From assembly GCA_023459915.1 (NCBI GenBank), contig JAEWSN010000079.1, positions 1-7,996 of the forward strand: a stretch of 7,996 nt of DNA, in the 5' to 3' direction. Below the pieces are notes generated by a model that was not told the origin of the DNA, ran no database searches, and saw only the letters and a list, made by a program, of their open reading frames with translations. Positions within the stretch are counted from its first letter, which is position 1. Each line of letters starts with the position of its first letter. This document shows, piece after piece, positions 1 through 4,660 of this stretch. The stretch is from Bacillota bacterium. GTDB taxonomy: Bacteria; Bacillota; Clostridia; DSM-8532. Made by a program: the position numbers and the translations under genes.

Positions 1-2
1 TT

Positions 3-1292
3 GTCACCCTGTCAAACATCACGCAGCGCTTCATGGACGCCATGGAGGAGAGCACATTGGCTGCGGGCCAGACCTCTCTCGAAGACATCGCGTTGACCAT
101 CAACGGCCAGGTGTTGGTGGGTGGTCAATCGTTCCGCTCCACGGGGCGCATCCAGGTTGCCGCGTCCAGCTTGGGCGACTTGAAGACGGTGCTCGAACCC
201 GGGGACATCCTCATCTCGGGAAAACGGGAGGACGTCCTGAGGCTGGCCATTCAAACCGGTGTGGGGCTGGTGATCCAGACTTGTGGCGGCACACCGTCCG
301 ACGCCCTGCTCGCCGAGGCGGAAGCCGCGGGCTGTGCCTTCATCCACACCCTTTCAGACACCTACACCACAGCCCGGATGCTGAATCAGAGCACGCCCAT
401 CCGGCATATCATGACCCATGAGGATTTGGTGGTGTTCGGGGAAAACGATTTGGTGGACGACATCCGGGAACGGATGCTCAAGACACGCTACCGCAGCTAT
501 CCGGTGGTGGACGTCAACGGCAAGGTGAAGGGTTTCATCTCCCGTTACCACCTCATCTCCTCGCGGCGCAAGAAGGTGATTCTGGTGGATCACAATGAGC
601 GCAGCCAAACCGTCCATGGCATTGAGCAGGCGGAAATTCTGGAAATCATCGATCACCACCGGCTGGGAGACATCACCACGGGCAACCCCATCTACTTCAA
701 GAACGAGCCGGTGGGCAGCACCTCCACCATCATCGCCACCTTGTATCAGGAAGCGGGGCTTCGGCCCGCCCGCAGCATCGCGGGGATCCTGTGCGCGGCA
801 ATCCTTTCGGACACGCTGCATTTTGTCTCGCCCACCTGCACACATGTGGATCGGCTGATGGCACAGCGGATGGCGGAAATCGCCGGCATCGACATCGACG
901 AGTTCGCACAGAAGATGTTCAACGCGGGATCCTCCCTGTTGGGGCGTGAACCGGTGGACATCGTCCGTTCCGATTTCAAGGAGTACAAGCTCGGCAAGCT
1001 CCGCTTCGGCATCGGGCAGGTGTACTCCCAGGACCGCGAAGCCCTGGAGGAGCTGCGGGACGAGCTGCTCGAAATCATGGAGGACATCTGCATCCGGGAA
1101 GGCTATGATTCGGTGATGCTCCTGATGACCGACGTGGGCCGCAAGGGCAGCGAGGTGCTGGTCACCGGCGGCGCGGCCGAGCTGGTGGCCCAGTCTCTCG
1201 GCGCGACGCTGAAGCACAACCTGATGTATCTTGACGGGGTGGTGTCCCGCAAGAAACAGATTGTGCCCCGGCTGTCCGTGGTGCTGGAATAG
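3..1292 (+). CDS. Manganese-dependent inorganic pyrophosphatase with DRTGG and CBS domains (5' partial)
   Basis: Family II (DHH-type) inorganic pyrophosphatase, cytoplasmic, hydrolysing pyrophosphate to phosphate; the regulatory CBS/DRTGG insert in this subfamily is known to bind adenine nucleotides. The frame is open to the left edge and the first in-window ATG (base 33) is internal, because the N-terminal metal-binding DHH segment (HxxxDxD) and probably the first CBS repeat are missing. Numbering from that ATG, I see a DRTGG-like domain (about 40-118), a CBS repeat (about 120-178), then the catalytic part resumes: VDHNE (D186), DHH (D207-H209), SDT (D260), and the C-terminal substrate-binding SRKKQ motif (405-409) that closes the DHHA2 domain. 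These residues are intact, so the enzyme should be active. It ends at TAG 1290-1292, immediately before a palindrome, and converges with the dehydrogenase gene. Family assignment is firm; nothing can be said about its promoter. Confidence 0.95.
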   Translation, partial: VTLSNITQRFMDAMEESTLAAGQTSLEDIALTINGQVLVGGQSFRSTGRIQVAASSLGDLKTVLEPGDILISGKREDVLRLAIQTGVGLVIQTCGGTPSDALLAEAEAAGCAFIHTLSDTYTTARMLNQSTPIRHIMTHEDLVVFGENDLVDDIRERMLKTRYRSYPVVDVNGKVKGFISRYHLISSRRKKVILVDHNERSQTVHGIEQAEILEIIDHHRLGDITTGNPIYFKNEPVGSTSTIIATLYQEAGLRPARSIAGILCAAILSDTLHFVSPTCTHVDRLMAQRMAEIAGIDIDEFAQKMFNAGSSLLGREPVDIVRSDFKEYKLGKLRFGIGQVYSQDREALEELRDELLEIMEDICIREGYDSVMLLMTDVGRKGSEVLVTGGAAELVAQSLGATLKHNLMYLDGVVSRKKQIVPRLSVVLE

Positions 1293-1316
1293 GGAATGGG
1301 GTCTGACCCCATTCCC
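1292..1316. repeat. Perfect 25-bp palindrome between convergent genes
   Basis: Two 12-base arms (1292-1303 and 1305-1316) are perfect reverse complements around a central T at 1304; the core reads GGGGTCTGACCCC. It begins on the last base of the pyrophosphatase stop codon and lies in the only 49 bp between two convergent genes. As RNA it forms a hairpin on either strand (10-bp stem with a 5-base loop), but no run of T follows on either side, so an ordinary intrinsic terminator is only partly supported. It could be a bidirectional terminator of the U-poor kind or one copy of a dispersed REP-like palindrome. Confidence 0.7.
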
Positions 1317-1341
1317 TCAAACGCGATGATGGTTGCGATGT

Positions 1342-2391
1342 TCAGTCCTCAAATGCAATGACGGTCTTGATGATGTCCTTCTTGTTTTCGGAAGAGAATT
1401 TCATCGCTTCGGCCGTCTGCTCGAACGGGAAGATGTTGGTGACGATGCGGTTGATGTCCACCTGCCCGGACGCGATGGCCCGAATGGCGATGGGATACAG
1501 GTTGCGATAGCGGAACACCGTGTGGATGGAGGCTTCCTTGCCCATCAGGGTGCCGAAATCGAAGGGCAGGGTGGCGTCCGGCGCCATGCCCACCAGCACA
1601 ATGCGCCCGCCACGGGTGACCAGTTCCACAGTCTGTTGGGTGGCCACCTTGCTGCCTGCGGTCTCCAGGACCACATCCACGCCACGACCGCCCGTGTGCC
1701 CCTGAATCAGGGAGACCACGTCCGCCTCCGCGGCGTTCCACGCGGCATCCGCGCCCATTTCCATCGCCATGGCCAGCCGCTTTTCCAGCACATCGGTCAT
1801 GAAGACCTGTGCCACGCCGCGCGCCTTGAGCGCCAGCATGGTGCACAGGCCGATGCAGCCCGAACCGAGGACCGCGGCGGTTTCACCAACCGCCGCACTG
1901 CCCTGGGCTGCCGCGCGGAAGCCCACAGACAACGGTTCCACCAGCGCGCCGGCCATGGTGTCCACGTTGTCGGGCAGCTTGAACATCACCTGCGCCGGGT
2001 AGGCCACGTATTCGCAGAACGCGCCGTCGTAAGGCGGAGTGGCCATGAACACCACGTCGGGACAGAGGTTGTACCGCCCCGAGCGGCAATACTCGCAGGT
2101 GCCGCAGGTCCAGCCCGGCTCGATGGCCACCCGGTCGCCAACGGCGAAGCCGGTGACTCCGGCGCCGAACCCGACAACCTCGCCAGCGCTCTCATGTCCG
2201 AGGATCATGGGCCCTTCCACCACATAGTTGCCGATGCGGCCGTGTTCGTAATAATGCAGATCGGAACCGCAGATGCCGACGTGACGGATTTTCACCAGCA
2301 CCTCATTGTCTTTGGGGACCGGCATGGGCCGGGTTTGCATCTCGATTTTGCCAACGCCTGTCATGACAGCCGCTCTCATTGTCTTTTCCAT
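1342..2391 (-). CDS. Zinc-dependent NAD polyol dehydrogenase (sorbitol/xylitol dehydrogenase type)
   Basis: A 349-residue medium-chain dehydrogenase/reductase, cytoplasmic, expected to oxidise a secondary hydroxyl of a polyol to the ketose with NAD. GroES-like domain first: catalytic zinc ligands C41, H66-E67 in GHES, and E152 in VEPLSV; structural zinc ligands C96, C99, C102 and C110. The Rossmann domain follows with GSGCIG (176-181) and D200 at the end of beta-2, the acidic residue that favours NAD over NADP. The stretch around IGNYVVEGPMILGHES and the phrase GDRVAIEPG resemble sorbitol/xylitol (L-iditol 2-) dehydrogenases most closely; threonine or butanediol dehydrogenase is less likely. 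Substrate is inferred. Start is the ATG at 2391 because an excellent GGAGGAGG lies just upstream (2396-2403); a second ATG four codons in matches the common family start. It stands alone, with a long structured upstream region and a probable promoter about 220 bp away. Confidence 0.93.
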   Translation of the reverse strand: MEKTMRAAVMTGVGKIEMQTRPMPVPKDNEVLVKIRHVGICGSDLHYYEHGRIGNYVVEGPMILGHESAGEVVGFGAGVTGFAVGDRVAIEPGWTCGTCEYCRSGRYNLCPDVVFMATPPYDGAFCEYVAYPAQVMFKLPDNVDTMAGALVEPLSVGFRAAAQGSAAVGETAAVLGSGCIGLCTMLALKARGVAQVFMTDVLEKRLAMAMEMGADAAWNAAEADVVSLIQGHTGGRGVDVVLETAGSKVATQQTVELVTRGGRIVLVGMAPDATLPFDFGTLMGKEASIHTVFRYRNLYPIAIRAIASGQVDINRIVTNIFPFEQTAEAMKFSSENKKDIIKTVIAFED

Positions 2392-2395
2392 TTTG

Positions 2396-2403
2396 CCTCC
2401 TCC
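2396..2403 (-). promoter_or_regulatory. Shine-Dalgarno site of the dehydrogenase
   Basis: On the minus strand GGAGGAGG is followed by CAAA and the ATG at 2391, giving a tight consensus ribosome site. It selects the upstream of two candidate starts (the other is the ATG four codons downstream). Confidence 0.8.
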
Positions 2404-2414
2404 ACCGGGTGGGT

Positions 2415-2426
2415 GTTCCGCGGAAC
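2415..2426. repeat. 12-bp perfect palindrome in the dehydrogenase leader
   Basis: GTTCCGCGGAAC is its own reverse complement over all 12 bases. It lies 24-35 bp upstream of the dehydrogenase start, just before the Shine-Dalgarno site and within the predicted untranslated leader. That placement suits a repressor operator (roadblock) or simply chance in GC-rich DNA. No known operator consensus is recognised. Confidence 0.5.
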
Positions 2427-2495
2427 TCCGTGCCTGCCGGGGACCGTTGTGGGTTGTGTTCTTGATTGGCGGGTTCCAAAGGGTCTCTCCGGCAA

Positions 2496-2582
2496 TTATT
2501 ACTCCGGCCGTTGAATATCCAAAACAAATTCATCCTGAATCACGCTCTCACAACGGCCGGAGTTATAACCGTTTTGGATATT
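2496..2582 (-). promoter_or_regulatory. Structured leader with two interleaved complementary segment pairs (candidate cis-regulatory RNA)
   Basis: Segment 2501-2513 is the exact reverse complement of 2551-2563 (13 bp), and after one mismatch four more bases pair, so the arms run 2496-2513 and 2551-2568. Segment 2514-2525 is the exact reverse complement of 2571-2582 (12 bp). The pairs interleave rather than nest, so in the minus-strand RNA the order is B, A, B', A'. B' directly abuts A' while only 7 bases separate B from A, so both full stems could not form together comfortably. A small 5-bp hairpin (2528-2532 with 2536-2540) sits between them. The block lies inside the predicted 5' leader of the dehydrogenase. 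It matches no riboswitch class I recognise. Two alternating protein sites in inverted orientation are the main alternative. Confidence 0.5.
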
Positions 2583-2614
2583 TTAGCGCCACCGCAATAA
2601 CGCTCCGCGTTTTC

Positions 2615-2643
2615 ATCATACCCAAGTGAAGGGGTGCTGTAAA
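2615..2643 (-). promoter_or_regulatory. Candidate sigma-A promoter for the dehydrogenase
   Basis: Reading the minus strand, TTTACA (2638-2643) and TATGAT (2615-2620) are separated by 17 bp; each hexamer matches the consensus at five of six positions. Transcription would begin near 2608, leaving a leader of roughly 215 nt that contains the interleaved pairs and the 12-bp palindrome. It is the best promoter-like pair I find upstream of this gene. Confidence 0.55.
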
Positions 2644-2649
2644 CCATCC

Positions 2650-2741
2650 GGGAAGTGGGCCGCACCTTGTTTGAAAGGAATGCGGCATCTTGCTTGGAGG
2701 GGAGGCCGCACCCCATATGAAGGGAAGGCCGCACCCTGGTC
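2650..2741. repeat. Four degenerate 23-bp tandem units (iteron-like)
   Basis: Units start at 2650, 2673, 2696 and 2719. Each has a purine-rich 8-mer, then a core, then a variable 6-mer. The core is GGCCGCACC in units 1, 3 and 4 and TGCGGCATC in unit 2. The array ends 7 bp from the -35 box of the putative dehydrogenase promoter on its upstream side, where activator sites would lie. Between-core spacing (14 bp) is too short for a CRISPR array. Origin iterons or a tandemly bound regulator are possible; neither is shown. Confidence 0.6.
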
Positions 2742-2854
2742 AACAGCCATGTGGTCGCCGGCGCGGAATGCGCAGGATTCGGTTAGGGTGTGATGCCGGA
2801 TGGGTAACGAAGAATCAAAGTCGGGGCTGCTTCAACAAACAGGGATGGAACCGC
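2742..2854. other. Short non-coding interval before the B12-protein remnant
   Basis: I see no convincing promoter, terminator or riboswitch here. A weak purine run (AGGGATGG, from 2842) precedes the ATG of the corrinoid-protein remnant. The B12-box sequence expected of a cobalamin riboswitch is not apparent. Confidence 0.4.
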
Positions 2855-3226
2855 ATGAATACGCAGGAAGCACGGGAGAGGCTTCTGGAAGCCATCCGCC
2901 AGTCTGACCGGACGGAGGCGAACGTCATTCTGGACGCGTGGGCCGGGGATGTGGGATATGAGGAGACCGTCCGGGAGGTCCTTGAGCCGGTCATGGAGCA
3001 GATTGGAGAGATGTGGGTCGAGGAAGGGCAGTTGACCTTCGCGCAGGAGCCCGCTTGCGATCGGTTGCTTGCAGGCAACGCCCATCACGGAACCCGGTGC
3101 TACTTGAAGTTCATGAACACATCCAGAAGCGTGTCGAACTTCGGATGTTCTTCGGTCTTGAATTCCGCGACCACTTCGCCGCTTTCCAATTGCGAGGCGG
3201 CACCCATCATCACAAACTCCCCGTGA
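2855..3226 (+). pseudogene. Truncated B12-binding (corrinoid) protein, N-terminal helical cap only
   Basis: From ATG 2855 the first ~65 residues match the helical B12-binding cap domain found ahead of the cobalamin-binding Rossmann fold in methionine synthase-like and corrinoid proteins: an amphipathic helix (about 5-28), then the hallmark EPVMEQIGEMWVEEGQLTFAQE (split by no gaps; residues 44-65). After residue 65 the expected continuation (an HxxAxR-like helix) is replaced by unrelated sequence, and the DxHxxG cobalamin motif is absent in all frames downstream. The open frame continues to 3226, but from 3100 on it is only the antisense of the neighbouring lipoprotein gene and has no family features. 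I therefore read it as the stump of a deleted gene; a translated cap-only protein is possible but unlikely. The true homologous part ends near 3049. Confidence 0.72.
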
Positions 3227-3690
3227 TGCCATGCGGGCTCATCGGTTTTCCAGTATTCGCCGTCTTCACGGACGGAATTGATGAGTTTCTCCGCCGTGCT
3301 GTCCAGGTCGTTCATGTCAAATTCCATGAAAATGATGAGGTGATCATCGAGCATCACGTTGTACTGGGCGAGACATCCGTACAGGGACCCGATGACGGAG
3401 CTGTCGTGAACCTCCACCTCGCCCACGCGCAGGCCCTTGGCCTCGAAGGCGGCCAGCAGGGCATTCATCCGGTTGCTGTCCGTCTTTTGTGGCACGGTTT
3501 CTCCGTTGGCGCCGGCGTCGGGCGCCGGCGTTGCGTCGGCCTCCTTGTCGGTCACGGCAGCCGGTTTGTCGGCTCCCGCGTCACCCGTGTCCCCATCCGC
3601 TGCAGGCACCACACGCCCGCAGGCGGTGGTGAGCAGAAGCAGTGCGGCCATGATGACGGGAAGGAGTCTTTTTCGAAGCAAAGCGTACAT
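3100..3690 (-). CDS. Small secreted lipoprotein of unknown function
   Basis: A 196-residue protein with a lipoprotein signal peptide: positively charged RKR (6-8), hydrophobic stretch 9-20, and LTTAC with lipidated cysteine C24. A low-complexity Ala/Asp/Pro/Thr linker (26-70) tethers a globular domain (about 73-196) rich in acidic and aromatic residues (for example FMEFDMNDLD and EYWKTDEPAW). I do not recognise the globular domain. The frame extends further upstream, but the ATG at 3690 is chosen because AGGAGGT lies 7 bp ahead and gives a proper signal peptide. It probably shares a transcript with the YtxH-like gene 109 bp upstream on the same strand; no separate promoter is visible in the gap. 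It should be anchored to the outer face of the cytoplasmic membrane. Its 3' end is antisense to the open tail of the B12-protein remnant. Confidence 0.85.
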   Translation of the reverse strand: MYALLRKRLLPVIMAALLLLTTACGRVVPAADGDTGDAGADKPAAVTDKEADATPAPDAGANGETVPQKTDSNRMNALLAAFEAKGLRVGEVEVHDSSVIGSLYGCLAQYNVMLDDHLIIFMEFDMNDLDSTAEKLINSVREDGEYWKTDEPAWHHGEFVMMGAASQLESGEVVAEFKTEEHPKFDTLLDVFMNFK

Positions 3691-3697
3691 GGTTCCC

Positions 3698-3704
3698 ACC
3701 TCCT
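3698..3704 (-). promoter_or_regulatory. Shine-Dalgarno site that sets the lipoprotein start
   Basis: AGGAGGT on the minus strand, 7 bases before ATG 3690. It rules against longer upstream starts in the same frame, which would put a charged, Gly/Arg-rich segment ahead of the signal peptide. Confidence 0.8.
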
Positions 3705-3708
3705 GACA

Positions 3709-3735
3709 CCTGCGGCCGCGCGGTGCCGCCGCAGG
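3709..3735 (-). repeat. GC-rich hairpin upstream of the lipoprotein
   Basis: CCTGCGGC (3709-3716) is the exact reverse complement of GCCGCAGG (3728-3735), leaving an 11-base loop. On the minus strand it ends only a few bases before the lipoprotein Shine-Dalgarno site, so it could modulate translation or stabilise a processed mRNA end. Confidence 0.5.
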
Positions 3736-3739
3736 CCAA

Positions 3740-3767
3740 GCGCCCCTGACGCAAGTGTCCGGGGCGC
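3740..3767 (-). terminator. Intercistronic hairpin, possible weak terminator after the YtxH-like gene
   Basis: GCGCCCC (3740-3746) pairs with GGGGCGC (3761-3767), and GAC/GTC inside extends the stem after one mismatch, leaving a 6-base loop. It lies 33 bases past the stop codon of the YtxH-like gene. No U-tract follows on the minus strand, so it may be an attenuator or processing signal lowering lipoprotein expression rather than a full terminator. Confidence 0.4.
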
Positions 3768-3799
3768 GGCATTGCGTGAAACCCAATCATCTGTCCGGA

Positions 3800-4348
3800 T
3801 CAGTCATCCACCTTGTCCGCCAGGTCCGAGACCTTCTTCTCCACCTTGTCCCTGACGTCCGCCGCGGCATCCTCGGCCGCGCCCTTGAGATCCTTCATCT
3901 TGGCCTTGGCGGCGTCTCCAAGGTCGTCGGCCATGTCTTCCGCCTCCTCACCCATGTCCCGGACATCTTCCGGCATCTCCCGCTTGAGGGAGGAAACACC
4001 CTTGTGGAAGGTGTCGGAAACCTTGTCTGCGGCCTGCTTGACAGTTTTGCGTATGGATTTGCCGAGCTTGCCGGCCTTTTTTTCCGCGGTGGACAGGATC
4101 TCCTCCGCCGAGTCCGCCGCGTCTTCGGCCAAATCCGCCGCGCTCTCCGTCAGTTCCTCGACCGCCTTTGTGGTCTGACTGGGAAGGGAACCGCGTTTCT
4201 TCCTCGCGGCACGCGTTCCGGCGAGAATGCCGGCGGCCGTGCCAATGACCGCGCCAACGGCAAAGCCGACGGCGAAGGGGATGAAATCCTTTTCGATGCC
4301 TTCCGGTTCCTGATCGGGTGCGGGTTTCTGATTCCAGGAATATAACAT
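3800..4348 (-). CDS. YtxH-like membrane-anchored helical protein
   Basis: A 182-residue protein with one N-terminal membrane segment (about 22-45, glycine/alanine-rich with GxxxG-like spacing) followed at once by RAARKKR and then an almost unbroken charged, alanine-rich helix (60-182) with repeated Ala-Glu-Asp and Lys-Lys patches. This is the layout of YtxH-domain proteins of Bacillota, small membrane proteins linked to general stress; the tail also resembles LEA-type or apolipoprotein-type amphipathic repeats. The positive patch after the membrane segment predicts that the long tail is cytoplasmic. The ATG at 4348 is preceded by a full GGAGGTGA Shine-Dalgarno (4352-4359). It leads a probable two-gene unit with the lipoprotein and is divergent from helD. 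Function within the family is not well defined; the assignment is by architecture and is moderate to good. Confidence 0.8.
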   Translation of the reverse strand: MLYSWNQKPAPDQEPEGIEKDFIPFAVGFAVGAVIGTAAGILAGTRAARKKRGSLPSQTTKAVEELTESAADLAEDAADSAEEILSTAEKKAGKLGKSIRKTVKQAADKVSDTFHKGVSSLKREMPEDVRDMGEEAEDMADDLGDAAKAKMKDLKGAAEDAAADVRDKVEKKVSDLADKVDD

Positions 4349-4389
4349 GGGTCACCTCCGATTATCTGCGTTGCGTCTGATTTGCGATC

Positions 4390-4426
4390 TCCCTTGCCGG
4401 CGACGCGATACAGCATCAACAAGGGA
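4390..4426 (-). other. Weak stem in the leader of the YtxH-like gene
   Basis: TCCCTTG (4390-4396) and CAAGGGA (4420-4426) are exact reverse complements around a 23-base GC-rich loop. Apart from this and the two promoters listed, I see nothing else in the 312-bp interval 4349-4660. Confidence 0.25.
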
Positions 4427-4490
4427 ATTTTGGTGCCCGCCCCCCGGAGACACACTGCTGGCGCGCTTCCAGGGGAAAAGGCCTTACGCT

Positions 4491-4520
4491 TATATAGTTT
4501 CCCTGCATTTCCCTTTTCAA
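4491..4520 (-). promoter_or_regulatory. Candidate promoter for the YtxH-like gene
   Basis: On the minus strand TTGAAA (4515-4520) and TATATA (4491-4496) are 18 bp apart, followed by AGCG; a 20-bp spacing would give TATAAG. Transcription would start near 4484, leaving a leader of about 135 nt. No sigma-B type hexamer pair is evident despite the stress association of the family. Confidence 0.5.
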
Positions 4521-4556
4521 TCGTTTGTGTCCCACGAATGAAACCTGTTTTGGCCA

Positions 4557-4585
4557 TTGACATCAATGAATACAAGGAATAGAGT
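4557..4585 (+). promoter_or_regulatory. Candidate sigma-A promoter for helD
   Basis: A perfect TTGACA (4557-4562) is followed after 17 bp by TAGAGT (4580-4585), which matches the -10 consensus at four positions. Transcription would begin near 4592, giving a leader of about 69 nt to the helD start. Confidence 0.6.
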
Positions 4586-4597
4586 GATATCCCACCT

Positions 4598-4638
4598 GCC
4601 GCCGGGGACTCGTCTGTTCCGGCTCGATCCCCGCCGGC
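4598..4638 (+). promoter_or_regulatory. GC-rich hairpin in the helD leader
   Basis: Arms 4598-4608 and 4628-4638 pair at 10 of 11 positions (one C/C mismatch) around a 19-base loop. The stem occupies the very start of the predicted helD transcript. Immediately after it, CCTCC (4645-4649) could pair with the Shine-Dalgarno GGAGG (4652-4656), so leader folding may influence translation. There is no U-tract, so it is not a classic attenuator. Confidence 0.45.
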
Positions 4639-4660
4639 CTGTCACCTCCCAGGAGGAAAC

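Noticed and set aside
1333..2514. A 393-codon plus-strand frame opposite the dehydrogenase, and a 287-codon minus-strand frame (354-1217) opposite the pyrophosphatase
   Set aside because: Both are antisense reflections of well-identified genes with intact catalytic motifs; neither has a ribosome site or recognisable domain.
2496..2568. Small MITE-like element bounded by 18-base inverted arms
   Set aside because: No flanking target-site duplication is visible, and the second complementary pair crosses its boundary, which fits a regulatory structure better.
2650..2741. CRISPR array
   Set aside because: Only a 9-bp core recurs, spacing between cores is 14 bp, and unit 2 is degenerate; there are no cas genes nearby.
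2404..2854. Cobalamin riboswitch upstream of the B12-protein remnant
   Set aside because: I could not find a B12-box-like sequence, and the structured part of the region is oriented with a minus-strand promoter toward the dehydrogenase instead.
3100..3226. Genuine C-terminal coding for the B12-protein remnant
   Set aside because: The frame here is exactly antisense to the conserved-looking end of the lipoprotein gene and encodes a Ser/Asn/Thr-rich tail with no cap or cobalamin-domain features.
4515..4545. Sigma-B-type promoter for the YtxH-like gene (GTTTCA and GGGACA on the minus strand)
   Set aside because: The two hexamers are only 5 bp apart, far short of the 12-14 bp required; the TTGAAA/TATATA pair is better.
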